The notes under the pieces were generated by a model that saw nothing but the letters and a program-made list of their open reading frames with translations, made no database searches and had not been told where the DNA came from. From JAPKYZ01 sp033763835 (lineage in GTDB: Bacteria; Acidobacteriota; Terriglobia; Bryobacterales; Bryobacteraceae), in the NCBI GenBank assembly GCA_033763835.1, contig JANRJS010000007.1:62001-126000 (forward strand): a stretch of 64,000 nucleotides of DNA, written 5' to 3'. This document shows positions 8,749-18,746 of this stretch, in pieces. How positions within the stretch are numbered: the first letter of the stretch is position 1; every line of letters starts with the position of its first letter. Made by a program: the position numbers and the translations under genes.

Positions 8749-11700
8749 ATGGACCCTGCCCTTCCACGATCCGAAGGTCTGTATCGACCCGAGAACGAAC
8801 GCGACGCCTGCGGACTCGGATTCATCGTCAATATTGACGGCACGAAGTCGCATTCAATCGTCGCCGACGGAATCCAGATTCTCGAAAACCTGACCCACCG
8901 CGGCGCGTGCGGTTGCGATCCCGACACCGGAGACGGCGCGGGAATTCTGATCCAGATTCCGCATAAGTTCTTCTTGCGCGAGTGCTCGCGGCTCGGTTTC
9001 GATCTTCCCGCGCCGGGGCGCTACGGCGTGGGCATGTGCTTCTTGCCCGTAAATCGGCAGCAGCGGCTAGTCTGCAAGGGGCATCTCGAAAGGATCGCCG
9101 TCGAGGAAGGTTTGACCGTGCTCGGCTGGCGCGACACGCCCATCGACTCGAACGCGATCGGCCGCTTGGCTCGGGATTCGCAACCGTACATCGAGCAAGT
9201 GTTCCTCACGTGCGGCGACTGCGCGGGCGAAGACGACTTCGAGCGGCGGCTGTTCCTGGTGCGCAAAAAGGCCGAGTCCACGATCTGGTCGTCGGATTTG
9301 CACGACAAGCACTTTTTCTATATGCCGTCGCTATCGTGCCGGACCATTGTCTACAAGGGTTTGTTGCTCGCGCCGCAGATCGACAAGTTTTATCGCGATT
9401 TGGCCGACCCCGAAACGGAGAGCGCGCTCGCCATGGTGCATCAGCGCTTCTCGACCAACACGTTTCCGACATGGCAGTTGGCGCATCCGTACCGCTACGT
9501 CTGTCACAACGGCGAGATCAACACCGTGCGCGGCAACGTCAACTGGATGCATGCGCGGCAAGAAGTGATGGCGTCGGACAAGTTCGGGCCGGAGTTGAAA
9601 GAAATCTTCCCGATTATCCGCGCGGGGCAAAGCGACTCCGCGTGCCTCGATAACGCGGTCGAACTGCTCACTCTCGCCGGGCGCGAGTTGCCGCACACCA
9701 TGGCGATGCTGATTCCCGAGGCGTGGGAAGGCGACCCCACGATGCCGGCGGAGGAGAAATCGTTCTACGAGTACCACGGGTCTCTGATGGAGCCCTGGGA
9801 CGGCCCGGCGGCGGTAGCGTTTACCGACGGGCGCATGATCGGCGCGACGCTCGACCGCAACGGCCTGCGGCCCGCGCGCTATCTAGTGACGAAGAGCGGG
9901 CAGTTGATCATGGCGTCCGAGACGGGCGTGCTGCCGATCGCGCCCGAAGACGTTCTAGAAAAAGGCCGCTTGCAGCCGGGCAAGATGCTGCTCTGCGATC
10001 TTGCGGAGAAGCGCATCATCCCCGACGACGAAATCAAGACACGGCTCGCGCGGAGACAACCATACGCCGAGTGGATCGCCGAGCAGCAATTGACGCTCGA
10101 CAAACTTCCAGAGCCGCCGCGTGTCTACGCATTCGAGAAAGAGACGTTACTGCAGCGGCAGCGCTGCTTCGGATACAACGAGGAAGATTTGCAGATGGTG
10201 CTTGCGCCGATGGCGAACGGCGGCGAGGAACCTATCTGCAGCATGGGTACGGACACGCCGCTCGCATGTTTGTCGGACCGTCCGCAGCCGCTATTTCATT
10301 ACTTCAAGCAGCTATTCGCGCAGGTCACCAATCCGCCCATCGATCCGATCCGCGAAGACATGGTGATGTCGTTGACCAGTTACATCGGCAACGAGCGCAA
10401 TATTCTCGCCGAGACTCCGCAGCATTGCCACACATTGCGGCTCGATCAACCCATACTCACCAATCGCGATCTCGAAAAGCTGCGCCGCGTTTCGCAGGGC
10501 GACTTTCTCGCGACCACCTTGCCGACGCTTTATCGCGTGGAGGGCGGGGAGAAAGAGTTGGAGCGGGCGTTGGCCGGTATTTGCCGCCGCGCGTCTTTGC
10601 TGATCAAGTCCGGCTACAGCCTGATCATCCTTTCCGACCGGGGCATCGACGAGGAGCACGCGCCGATTCCCTCGCTGCTCGCACTCACCGCCGTTCACAA
10701 CCATTTGGTTCGTGAAGGAACGCGTTCTCAGGTAGCCCTGGTGGTCGAATCCGGCGAGCCGCGCGAAGTGATGCACTTCTGCGTGCTGATCGGCTACGGT
10801 GCCTCTGCGGTGAACCCCTATCTCGCGATCGAAACCATTGAGGATTTGTCGAACAAAGGAATCATCGCGCAACCGTTCGACAAAGCGCTAAAGAACTACA
10901 AAAAGGCCGTCGGCAAGGGTTTATTGAAGGTCTTTTCGAAGATGGGAATTTCGACGCTGCAAAGCTATCGCGGCGCGCAGATTTTCGAGGCGATCGGGTT
11001 GTCGAAGGAACTGGTCGACAAGTATTTCACCGGAACCGTGTCGCGCGTAAACGGTGTCGGACTCGACGCTCTGGCGCGCGAAGCGCAGATGAAGCATTCC
11101 TTCGCCTTCGAGGACGTGGGCGGCGACGACCGCGAGCTCGATATCGGCGGCTACTACCGGTGGCGCGCGGCGGGCGAATATCACTTGGTGAATCCGCAGA
11201 CGGTCGCAAAGTTGCAGGCGGCCGTGAAGTCGAACAGCTACGAGACCTACGAGCAGTACGCGAAGCTAATCGACGAACGCAATGGGCAACTCTGCACCCT
11301 GCGCGGATTGATGAAGTTCAAGTTCGCGCCGGAACCCGTTCCGATCGACGAGGTGGAGCCGGCGAAGGAGATCGTCAAGCGCTTCGCCACCGGCGCGATG
11401 AGTTTCGGCTCGATCTCGAAGGAAGCCCACGAGACGCTGGCCATCGCGATGAACCGCATCGGCGCGCGCTCGAACACGGGCGAAGGCGGCGAGGACGAGG
11501 AACGTTTCATCCCGCTCGATAACGGAGATTCAAAGAAGTCGAAGATCAAGCAAGTGGCGTCGGGACGATTCGGCGTTACGACGAACTACTTGGTGAACGC
11601 CGATGAGTTGCAGATCAAGATCGCGCAAGGGGCGAAGCCCGGCGAAGGCGGGCAGCTTCCGGGTCACAAGGTCGATCAGGTGATCGCGCGCGTGCGCTAT

Positions 11701-13257
11701 TCGACGCCGGGCGTGGGCTTGATTTCGCCGCCGCCTCACCACGACATTTACTCGATCGAGGACTTAGCGCAGTTGATCTTCGATCTGAAGAACGTCAATC
11801 CGAAGGCGCGCATTTCGGTGAAGCTCGTCTCGGAAGATGGTGTGGGCACGGTGGCGGCGGGCGTCGCGAAGGCGCATGCCGACGTGATCCTTATTTCGGG
11901 CGATACGGGCGGAACCGGCGCGTCGCCGCTGACCTCGCTCACGCATGCCGGTTCGCCATGGGAGTTGGGGCTCGCCGAGACGCAGCAGACCTTGGTACTC
12001 AACGACCTTCGGTCGCGGGTCCGTTTGCAGACCGACGGGAAGTTGCAGACCGGCCGCGACGTGGTCGTAGGCGCGCTGCTAGGCGCCGAGGAGTTCGGAT
12101 TCTCCACCGCGCCGCTGGTGGCGTTGGGTTGCATCATGCTGCGCAAGTGCCACCTGAACACATGCGCCGTAGGCATCGCGACGCAGGATCCGCAGCTTCG
12201 CGCGAAGTTTAGCGGCCAGCCCGAGCACCTTGTTAACTTCTTCTTTTTCGTCGCCGAACAAGTGCGCCAATTGATGGCGCGACTCGGATTCCGCAAGTTC
12301 GACGAGATGGTAGGGCGCGTCGACAAACTCGACCTCGAACCGGCGGTGGAGCACTGGAAGGCCAAGGGGCTGGACTACTCGAAGATTCTCCACAACCCGG
12401 CGGTACCTTCTTCGGTGGCGCGCCGCAAGACGATCGAACAAGATCACGGCTTGGGCGCGGCGCTCGATCACAAGCTGATCGCGCGAGCGCGGCGGGCGCT
12501 CGACGCGGGCGAACGCGCCGAGGGGCGATTCGAAATCAAGAACGTCCACCGGACCGTGGGCGCGATGCTGTCGGGCGAAATCGCGCAACGGCATGGTTCT
12601 TCGGGATTGCCCGACGGCACGATCAAATTCCACTTTTTCGGCTCCGCCGGGCAAAGCTTCGGCGCGTTTCTCGCGAAGGGCGTGACGTTGACGCTCGAAG
12701 GCGATGCGAACGACTACGTCGGCAAGGGACTCTCGGGCGGCAAGATCGTCGCCTACCCGCCGCGCAAATCCACGTTCGATCCGGCCAAAAACATTCTGAT
12801 CGGGAATGTCGTTTTGTATGGCGCAACGTCGGGTGAAGCGTATTTCGGCGGATGCGCGGGGGAGCGCTTCGCGGTCCGCAATTCCGGTGCGACGGCGGTG
12901 GTGGAAGGCGTCGGCGATCATGGCTGCGAGTACATGACGGGCGGAACCGTCGTTGTGCTCGGCGAAACGGGCCGCAACTTCGCGGCGGGCATGTCGGGCG
13001 GCGTGGCGTATGTGTTCGACGAGACTCGAACATTCGGCGCGACGCACTGCAACCGCACGAGCGTCGATCTCGATCCGCTGTCGCCGGGCGATTTTTCGAT
13101 GGTCGAGGACTTAATCCGAAAGCACATCGCGGAAACCGGATCGCGGCGCGGCCAGGAAATTCTCGACCGTTGGATTGAGTGTCAATCGAAGTTCGTCAAG
13201 GTCTTCCCGCACGATCTCAAACGCGTGTTGGGCATTCAACGCGCGGTGGCGGCCTAG
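8749..13257 (+). CDS. gltB: glutamate synthase (NADPH) large subunit
   Basis: A 1502-residue large subunit that transfers the amide nitrogen of glutamine to 2-oxoglutarate, giving two glutamates. The ATG at 8749 follows an AGGA element and places Cys 21 (DACGLGF) after a 20-residue propeptide, as in GltB, whose Cys becomes the N-terminal nucleophile of the glutaminase domain. The central and FMN-binding synthase domains follow (for example GGTGASPLTSLTHAG). The 3Fe-4S cluster Cys residues are in CIMLRKCHLNTC (1128, 1134, 1139), and the C-terminal GXGXG beta-helix domain is present. Length is normal. It is followed after 8 bp by gltD, with the gltD ribosome site overlapping the gltB stop. Confidence 0.97.
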   Translation: MDPALPRSEGLYRPENERDACGLGFIVNIDGTKSHSIVADGIQILENLTHRGACGCDPDTGDGAGILIQIPHKFFLRECSRLGFDLPAPGRYGVGMCFLPVNRQQRLVCKGHLERIAVEEGLTVLGWRDTPIDSNAIGRLARDSQPYIEQVFLTCGDCAGEDDFERRLFLVRKKAESTIWSSDLHDKHFFYMPSLSCRTIVYKGLLLAPQIDKFYRDLADPETESALAMVHQRFSTNTFPTWQLAHPYRYVCHNGEINTVRGNVNWMHARQEVMASDKFGPELKEIFPIIRAGQSDSACLDNAVELLTLAGRELPHTMAMLIPEAWEGDPTMPAEEKSFYEYHGSLMEPWDGPAAVAFTDGRMIGATLDRNGLRPARYLVTKSGQLIMASETGVLPIAPEDVLEKGRLQPGKMLLCDLAEKRIIPDDEIKTRLARRQPYAEWIAEQQLTLDKLPEPPRVYAFEKETLLQRQRCFGYNEEDLQMVLAPMANGGEEPICSMGTDTPLACLSDRPQPLFHYFKQLFAQVTNPPIDPIREDMVMSLTSYIGNERNILAETPQHCHTLRLDQPILTNRDLEKLRRVSQGDFLATTLPTLYRVEGGEKELERALAGICRRASLLIKSGYSLIILSDRGIDEEHAPIPSLLALTAVHNHLVREGTRSQVALVVESGEPREVMHFCVLIGYGASAVNPYLAIETIEDLSNKGIIAQPFDKALKNYKKAVGKGLLKVFSKMGISTLQSYRGAQIFEAIGLSKELVDKYFTGTVSRVNGVGLDALAREAQMKHSFAFEDVGGDDRELDIGGYYRWRAAGEYHLVNPQTVAKLQAAVKSNSYETYEQYAKLIDERNGQLCTLRGLMKFKFAPEPVPIDEVEPAKEIVKRFATGAMSFGSISKEAHETLAIAMNRIGARSNTGEGGEDEERFIPLDNGDSKKSKIKQVASGRFGVTTNYLVNADELQIKIAQGAKPGEGGQLPGHKVDQVIARVRYSTPGVGLISPPPHHDIYSIEDLAQLIFDLKNVNPKARISVKLVSEDGVGTVAAGVAKAHADVILISGDTGGTGASPLTSLTHAGSPWELGLAETQQTLVLNDLRSRVRLQTDGKLQTGRDVVVGALLGAEEFGFSTAPLVALGCIMLRKCHLNTCAVGIATQDPQLRAKFSGQPEHLVNFFFFVAEQVRQLMARLGFRKFDEMVGRVDKLDLEPAVEHWKAKGLDYSKILHNPAVPSSVARRKTIEQDHGLGAALDHKLIARARRALDAGERAEGRFEIKNVHRTVGAMLSGEIAQRHGSSGLPDGTIKFHFFGSAGQSFGAFLAKGVTLTLEGDANDYVGKGLSGGKIVAYPPRKSTFDPAKNILIGNVVLYGATSGEAYFGGCAGERFAVRNSGATAVVEGVGDHGCEYMTGGTVVVLGETGRNFAAGMSGGVAYVFDETRTFGATHCNRTSVDLDPLSPGDFSMVEDLIRKHIAETGSRRGQEILDRWIECQSKFVKVFPHDLKRVLGIQRAVAA

Positions 13258-13265
13258 GAGAACGC

Positions 13266-14681
13266 ATGGGGAAGATTACCGGCTTTAAGGAATTCGCCCG
13301 AGAGACCGCGCCGCGCCGTCCCGTCACGGAGCGTATCCACGACTGGAAAGAAGTCTACGCGCCGTTTCCGATGGAGAAGATTCAGACCCAAGCGGCGCGC
13401 TGCATGGATTGCGGCGTACCGTTCTGCCACACGGGCGAAGGACCGATCGGATGTCCAGTGAATAACCTGATTCCCGATTGGAACGACCTCGTGTACAAGG
13501 GCCGCTGGCGAGAGGCTGCGCGGCAACTGCATTCGACGAACAATTTCCCCGAGTTCACCGGACGGATTTGCCCCGCGCCGTGCGAAGCGTCGTGCGTGCT
13601 CGGTATCAACGAGCCGCCGGTGACGATCAAACAGATCGAGAAAACGATCGCCGAGCGCGCTTTCGCGGAGGGCTGGGTAGTTCCCGAACCGCCGAAACAT
13701 CGCACCGGCAAGCGGGTCGCGATCATCGGCTCGGGACCGGCCGGACTCGCCGCCGCGCAGCAGTTGAACCGCGAAGGGCACACGGTGGTGGTGTTCGAAA
13801 AAGCCGATAAACCGGGCGGATTGCTTCGCTACGGAATTCCGGAATTTAAGCTCGAGAAGCGTTACATCGACCGGCGGCTCGCGCAGTTGACCGCCGAAGG
13901 AGTGGAGTTCCGTTGTAACGTCACCGCGGGCGTGGACGTTCCGGCGAGCCTGTTGCGCGCCGAGTTCGACGCGATCCTAATCGCTACCGGAGCCGAAGCG
14001 GGGCGCGATCTAAACGTTCCGGGACGCGAACTCTCGGGCGTCCACTTCGCGATGGACTATCTGCCGCAAGCCAACCGGCGCGCCGTCGGCGAGGCGTCAA
14101 ACGAAACGCCGATTCTCGCGACAGGCAAGCACGTGATCATCATCGGCGGCGGCGATACAGGCGCGGACTGCCTCGGTACCGCGATCCGGCAAGGCTGCGC
14201 GAGCGTCACGATGTTCGAGATCGATCCCGAACCGCCGCCGGACAAAGGTGAAAATCCAACATGGCCGGTTTGGCCGCGATTGAAACGCATTGAGAGCGCG
14301 CACGAAGAATGGTCTCCAGACCCGCGCCAATACTGGATGAGATCGACGAAGCTGGTGGGCGACGAATCGGGGCATGTGCGACGGATCGAGGGTATCCGCT
14401 GGAACACGGACGAGCCGTTCTCGCTACCGGCGGACTTGGTGCTACTCGCGATGGGATTTACGGGACCGGTTCGCGGAGGACTGCTCGAACAGCTTGGCGT
14501 AGCGCTCGACGGGCGTGGGAACATCGCCGCAACGAACTACGCTTCCTCGATTCCCGGAGTGTTCGCGGCGGGCGACGCGCGGCGCGGGCAATCCTTGGTC
14601 GTGTGGGCGATCCGCGAAGGGCGCGAAGCGGCGGCGGCAGTCCACAGCTATTTGTCGCAAGCGCAAAGCGCGGCGGCATAA
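13266..14681 (+). CDS. gltD: glutamate synthase (NADPH) small subunit
   Basis: A 471-residue FAD-containing subunit that feeds NADPH electrons to GltB. Cys-rich motifs for two low-potential 4Fe-4S clusters lie at the N terminus (CMDCGVPFCH from residue 46; CPAPCEASC from residue 102). The FAD-binding motif VAIIGSGPAGLAAA is near 152 and the NADPH-binding motif IIIGGGDTGADCLG near 290. The ATG chosen is preceded by AGGAG that overlaps the gltB stop codon, which supports this start over longer alternatives and implies coupled translation. Length agrees with the family. Confidence 0.96.
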   Translation: MGKITGFKEFARETAPRRPVTERIHDWKEVYAPFPMEKIQTQAARCMDCGVPFCHTGEGPIGCPVNNLIPDWNDLVYKGRWREAARQLHSTNNFPEFTGRICPAPCEASCVLGINEPPVTIKQIEKTIAERAFAEGWVVPEPPKHRTGKRVAIIGSGPAGLAAAQQLNREGHTVVVFEKADKPGGLLRYGIPEFKLEKRYIDRRLAQLTAEGVEFRCNVTAGVDVPASLLRAEFDAILIATGAEAGRDLNVPGRELSGVHFAMDYLPQANRRAVGEASNETPILATGKHVIIIGGGDTGADCLGTAIRQGCASVTMFEIDPEPPPDKGENPTWPVWPRLKRIESAHEEWSPDPRQYWMRSTKLVGDESGHVRRIEGIRWNTDEPFSLPADLVLLAMGFTGPVRGGLLEQLGVALDGRGNIAATNYASSIPGVFAAGDARRGQSLVVWAIREGREAAAAVHSYLSQAQSAAA

Positions 14682-14709
14682 AAAAGGCCGGACTCCGAAG
14701 AGCCCGGCC
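14680..14709 (-). terminator. intrinsic terminator between gltD and the BON-domain gene
   Basis: A near-perfect 10-bp hairpin, GGCCGGACTC (14686-14695) and GAGCCCGGCC (14700-14709) with loop CGAA and one mismatch, is flanked on the low-coordinate side by a run of A. Read on the minus strand this is a GC stem followed by T6, a classic rho-independent terminator for the BON-domain gene. The stem could also slow transcripts from gltD, but it lacks a T run in that direction. Confidence 0.85.
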
Positions 14710-14733
14710 CGAAATGCTCGCGCCCCGGAGCGT

Positions 14734-15243
14734 TTAGGAACGCGATACTCGCAAGTTATTCGTCACGCTGAACGCGCCCGAGACGCCGTTCGTGCGAATA
14801 CCGGCGATGTTCTTATCCATCTCGTTCGCCACCACGCCTTGCAACGTGACGTTGCCGTTCTTGACGATGATGCGGATGGACGGATTCGCGCCGAGCGCGT
14901 ACCGCTGCATCGGGCCGTAGCCGTAAATCGCGCGCGCCGTGCGGATGCGAATGGAATCGTCGAACGGCGAGAGCGGCAGCACCTCGATGTTGTTCACCAC
15001 CTGCCGCACGCCTTCCACGTTTCCCGCCAGCTTCTCGGCTTGCGATTTCAATGTCGGGCGGATCACCGCGCCTGTAAGGGTGACCGTCCCGTCGTTCACC
15101 GAAAACGATAGGTTGTCGTAAATCGACAGGAACGGCATGGTTACCAGTTCCTTGCGGATTTTCGTCTCCGTCCAGGACTGGCTAGGATTCGGATTGGCCA
15201 ACGACGCGGACATCGCCATCGCCGCTAGCGCCAGGGTTTTCAT
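14734..15243 (-). CDS. secreted protein with two BON domains
   Basis: A 169-residue protein with a signal peptide (short basic start, hydrophobic LALAAMAMSASLA). Two BON repeats follow, each with the hallmark ending: GTVTLTGAV around residue 55 and GNVTLQGVV around residue 135. BON domains bind phospholipid or act as periplasmic envelope-stress modules, as in OsmY. The protein is therefore likely periplasmic or outer-membrane associated. It lies 45 bp downstream of rmuC on the same strand and ends at a strong terminator, so it may be the last gene of the pot-rmuC transcript or have its own promoter. Confidence 0.85.
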   Translation of the reverse strand: MKTLALAAMAMSASLANPNPSQSWTETKIRKELVTMPFLSIYDNLSFSVNDGTVTLTGAVIRPTLKSQAEKLAGNVEGVRQVVNNIEVLPLSPFDDSIRIRTARAIYGYGPMQRYALGANPSIRIIVKNGNVTLQGVVANEMDKNIAGIRTNGVSGAFSVTNNLRVSRS

Positions 15244-15288
15244 TTCTTGCCTCCGCTGCGATAGACGAAACGCCGGAACGCCCGGTTT

Positions 15289-16194
15289 CTAGAATCGGAG
15301 ACCGCCCTGGCGAGGGTCGCGAGGTTGGGTTTCGACGGGCCTCGGTTCGGGTAGACTCTTCGCGCCGCGCGCGCCGCGCTCTTCGAGTTTGCGGGCGGCG
15401 GGCAGCACTCGCGCGTCGAGCGACGCGATCGCCTGGTTGTAAGCCTTCACGGCGGCGGCGAGCGAATCTCCGGTACGGGCGAAATGCTCGGTCATGGTCG
15501 CCAAACGCTCGTGCAGTTGGCGGCCCGCTTCGGCTATCTGGATCGCGCTTTCCGCCGCGCGCTCGTCGCGCCATCCGGCGGCGACCGCTTTCAGAAGCGC
15601 GATCAAAGTCGTGGGTGTGGCGAGAATGACGTTGCGCTCGGCACTGCGCGACAACAGTTCCGGGTCCTGCGAAAGCGCGGCGGAGAACAACGATTCGCCG
15701 GGCAGAAAACAGACGACGAACTCGGGCGTATGCTCGAACTGCCGCCAGTAACCTTTCTCCGAAAGTCTTAGGACATGCCCGTTCACCAGAGCCGCGTGCT
15801 CGCGAAACTTGCGAGTGCGCTCGGCGGAATCTCGCGCGTTTGTGGCTTCGACGAACGCTCGCGACGGAGCCTTGGCATCGACGACGACCGTGCGTCCGTT
15901 TGGAAGGCGCACGATCAGATCGGGACGTAGGCGGCCCTCCTCGGTCGCGACCGTGCGCTGCGAATCGAAATCGACGAAGGCCGTCATTCCCGCCAACTCG
16001 ACCACGCGTCGCAGTTGAATCTCGCCCCACTGTCCGCCGACCACGGGCGAACGAAGCGCCTCAATGAGATTCGCCGCATCGCTGGGTGGAGGCGGTGCCG
16101 GCGCAACAGGCGCTTCCTCGCGCTGGCGACCCAGTAGCCATCCGAGAATGAGTCCGCCCGCGAAGATCGCGGCGCCGACGAGGAGCTCGTTCAT
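15289..16194 (-). CDS. rmuC: DNA recombination protein RmuC homologue (short form)
   Basis: A 301-residue protein with an N-terminal membrane anchor (LLVGAAIFAGGLILGWLLG) and a restriction-endonuclease-like RmuC core. Characteristic pieces are GQWGEIQLRRVVELAGM, RPDLIVRLPNGRTVVVDAKAP and FLPGESLFSAAL. RmuC limits recombination between inverted repeats in E. coli. The protein is shorter than usual because the long coiled coil between the anchor and the nuclease core is nearly absent. The chosen ATG overlaps the potD stop by ATGA, so it is translated from the polyamine-transport transcript, an unusual context with no obvious functional link. Confidence 0.85.
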   Translation of the reverse strand: MNELLVGAAIFAGGLILGWLLGRQREEAPVAPAPPPPSDAANLIEALRSPVVGGQWGEIQLRRVVELAGMTAFVDFDSQRTVATEEGRLRPDLIVRLPNGRTVVVDAKAPSRAFVEATNARDSAERTRKFREHAALVNGHVLRLSEKGYWRQFEHTPEFVVCFLPGESLFSAALSQDPELLSRSAERNVILATPTTLIALLKAVAAGWRDERAAESAIQIAEAGRQLHERLATMTEHFARTGDSLAAAVKAYNQAIASLDARVLPAARKLEERGARGAKSLPEPRPVETQPRDPRQGGLRF

Positions 16195-17171
16195 GCGGCC
16201 TTGATCTCCGTCCACAAACGGTCGCGGAGACGCTGAGCGGCGGCGGGCATCGGCAAGAACCATTCGCCACCGTTGGGCACGGGATCGGGAGCCTCGCGTG
16301 CGGCGGCGTTGCAGGTAGCGGTCTTCATCTCGCGAGCTATCGTGCGGGCGACGTCCGCGCGCAGCAAGTAATCGATGAACTCATGCGCTAACTCCACGCG
16401 TTTCGATTCGCGCAGCACGACCGCACAATCGGCGTAAATCGGAAAGCCCTCGCGCGGGTAAACGAACGCCAGCCGGTCCGGCGCGGCGTCGATCGCTTGC
16501 CTTGCCGTGATGCGCCAAGCCTGCGCGGCGAGGATGTCGCCCGCCACCAATTGATCGCGCGCTTCGGCGTTGAGATATGCACGCAACACGCTCTTCTGCG
16601 CAATGGCTTGCTCCCGGGCGCGGGCGAGTTCGGATGCGTCGGTCGAGTTCACCGATGCGCCGATGCGCTTCAAGCACGCACCGAACACCTCCGCTGGATC
16701 GTCGAGCATCGTGACTCGGCCGCGCAGCGCCGGATCCCAGAGATCGGCCCACGCGGTCACCGGCTTGGCGAGCGAGCGCTGGTAAACGATCCCGGTCGAT
16801 CCCCACATGTACGGCAAGCAGTGGTCAAGCTCGGGATCCCAAGGCGGCCGACGGAACACGGGATCGAGGTTCGCCAAGTTCGTTAGTCTCGACCGGTCGA
16901 GCTTCGCCAGCAATCCCGCCTCGCGCATCGGCGGCACGAACGCGTTCGACGGAAACGCCACGTCCCAGCCGGAGTTACCGCTCCACACGCGGGCGAGCAT
17001 CTCCTCCGCGCTCTCGTACAAGCCGTAGCGAATGCGCACGCCGGTCTCGCGCTCGAATCCGGGGATCGTGTCGGTGGCCACGTAATCGGACCAATTGAAG
17101 ACGTTCAATCGCCGTCCGCCGCGTCCGCACGCCCCGCCAAGCGAGACCGCGAGCAAAGTTCTACGCCGCAC
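16191..17171 (-). CDS. potD: spermidine/putrescine ABC transporter substrate-binding protein
   Basis: A 326-residue periplasmic binding protein of the PotD/PotF type. The N terminus has an arginine-rich start and a hydrophobic run ending in SLGGAC, compatible with a Tat- or lipoprotein-type signal. The mature part begins with LNVFNWSDYVATDTIPGFE, the classic PotD opening, and includes WDVAFPSNAFV and the MWGSTGIVY segment of polyamine-binding proteins. It captures a polyamine and delivers it to PotBC. The gene overlaps the end of potC by 11 bp and is overlapped by rmuC. Confidence 0.9.
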   Translation of the reverse strand: MRRRTLLAVSLGGACGRGGRRLNVFNWSDYVATDTIPGFERETGVRIRYGLYESAEEMLARVWSGNSGWDVAFPSNAFVPPMREAGLLAKLDRSRLTNLANLDPVFRRPPWDPELDHCLPYMWGSTGIVYQRSLAKPVTAWADLWDPALRGRVTMLDDPAEVFGACLKRIGASVNSTDASELARAREQAIAQKSVLRAYLNAEARDQLVAGDILAAQAWRITARQAIDAAPDRLAFVYPREGFPIYADCAVVLRESKRVELAHEFIDYLLRADVARTIAREMKTATCNAAAREAPDPVPNGGEWFLPMPAAAQRLRDRLWTEIKAA

Positions 17172-17919
17172 GGAGGCGCTCCGAAATCAGGATCAAGCCG
17201 CCGAGCGCGACGACGACGACCGTCGAGATCGCGTTCAACACCGGACTCGCGCCGCGCCGCGCCGCCGAGTACATCACCATGGGCAACGTCTCCGAATCAA
17301 CGCCCGCTACCAGCGACGTGATCACGTAGTCGTCGAACGAGATCGTGAACGCGAGCAGCGCCGCCGCCGCAATCCCCGGCGAGAGTTGCGGAAGTACGAC
17401 GCGACGGAACGTGCGCCATTCGGTTGCGCCAAGATCGAGCGCCGCCTCCTCAAGAGACGGATCGAGCGAGCGCAACCGTGCGAGCACCACGATCACGACG
17501 TAGGAAATCGAGAATGCGGTATGCGCGAGGATCACGGTGTGCAAACCGAGTTGCGCACCGAGATAGCGGAACGCCCATTGAAAGAACGCGAGCAGCGCAA
17601 CCCCCGTAACGATTTCCGGGCTCACCAAAGATAAGTAGAGCGATCCCGAAAGCCACGGCACGTGGCGCTTGTGCAATCCGTAGGCGGCGAGCGTACCCAC
17701 CACCGTGGCCAGCAGCGTGGAGGCGATCGCGATGGCAAGACTGTTCGCCGCCGCCTCCAGAAGATTCCCGTCGGCCAGCGCCGCGCGGTACCACCGCAGC
17801 GAGAAGCCGTCCCATTGCGTGAAGCGGGACGAGTTCACGCTGAACACCGCGAGAACGAGAAGCGGCAGGTGCAAAAAAGCGAAAGCAATCGCGGCGTAGG
17901 CGGGCAAAGCGCGCTTCAT
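17161..17919 (-). CDS. potC: spermidine/putrescine ABC transporter permease, PotC type
   Basis: A 252-residue inner-membrane permease with about six hydrophobic helices. The cytoplasmic EAA loop is clear (EEAALDLGATEWRTFRRVVLP), which docks onto the ATPase. The tail SFDDYVITSLVAG is typical of PotC/PotI. I took the ATG that overlaps the potB stop by ATGA; a longer upstream frame lies within potB and shows no protein-like sequence. It overlaps potD by 11 bp. Confidence 0.92.
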   Translation of the reverse strand: MKRALPAYAAIAFAFLHLPLLVLAVFSVNSSRFTQWDGFSLRWYRAALADGNLLEAAANSLAIAIASTLLATVVGTLAAYGLHKRHVPWLSGSLYLSLVSPEIVTGVALLAFFQWAFRYLGAQLGLHTVILAHTAFSISYVVIVVLARLRSLDPSLEEAALDLGATEWRTFRRVVLPQLSPGIAAAALLAFTISFDDYVITSLVAGVDSETLPMVMYSAARRGASPVLNAISTVVVVALGGLILISERLRAA

Positions 17920-18746
17920 AGTAATGCTTCGCCGCGGCGCCGCACGCCCAACATGAGTGGAACGATCGCCAGCGCCATCAGTGCCAGCGAAAGAGCGCTT
18001 CCAAACGGCCAGTCGCGGGCGGTGGTGAATTGGTTCTGGACGACGTTGCCGATGAGGATCGTTTTCCCACCGCCCATGAGATCGGGCGTGAGATACGCGC
18101 CGAGGCAGGGGATAAACACGAGCATCGCACCGGCGAGAATGCCCGGCCGGCACAAAGGGAGAATCACGCGAATCAGCGTACGCCAGGGGCGCGCGCCAAG
18201 GTCCGCCGAAGCTTCGATGAGCGCGGGATCCAGCTTTTCGAGCGTCGCGTAGAGCGGCAGCACCATGAACGGAAGGTAGCCGTAGACGAGTCCGAGGAGA
18301 ACCGCGCTGGAGTTATAGAGTAGCGGCAACGGTTCCTGTATGACGCCGAGTGCGAGCAGCGCCGAGTTGAATAATCCGCTGTCGCGCAATAGGAAAATCC
18401 ACGCATAGGTGCGGATGAGAAAACTGGTCCAGAACGGCAGGATCACCAGTTGCAGGTAGAGATTTTTGCGCCGCCCGCTGCGCGAGATAAAGAGCGCCAG
18501 CGGAAACCCTAGCAGGACGCACAGCGCTGTCGCCGCGGCCGCCATGACGAACGAGCGCCACAGAATCGCACCGTACAACGGATCGAGCAAGCGTGCGTAG
18601 TTTTCGAAAGTCCAAGGCCGTTCGACGCCGCCGTAAGCGCCGCGCGAAAGCAGCGAGTATCCGGCGACGACGATCAGCGGCGCAGCGAAGAGCAGAGCCT
18701 GAATCGCGGCGGCGGGTGCGAGAAAAAGGCTAAAGCGGGATCTCAT
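17916..18746 (-). CDS. potB: spermidine/putrescine ABC transporter permease, PotB type
   Basis: A 276-residue inner-membrane permease with about six helices. Its EAA loop reads IEASADLGARPWRTLIRVILP, and LPFWTSFLIRTYAW and PCLGAYLTPDLMGG are strong PotB/PotH markers. It pairs with PotC to form the channel. The start overlaps the end of potA by 17 bp, and its stop overlaps the potC start, so all four subunits are made from one tightly coupled message. Confidence 0.92.
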   Translation of the reverse strand: MRSRFSLFLAPAAAIQALLFAAPLIVVAGYSLLSRGAYGGVERPWTFENYARLLDPLYGAILWRSFVMAAAATALCVLLGFPLALFISRSGRRKNLYLQLVILPFWTSFLIRTYAWIFLLRDSGLFNSALLALGVIQEPLPLLYNSSAVLLGLVYGYLPFMVLPLYATLEKLDPALIEASADLGARPWRTLIRVILPLCRPGILAGAMLVFIPCLGAYLTPDLMGGGKTILIGNVVQNQFTTARDWPFGSALSLALMALAIVPLMLGVRRRGEALL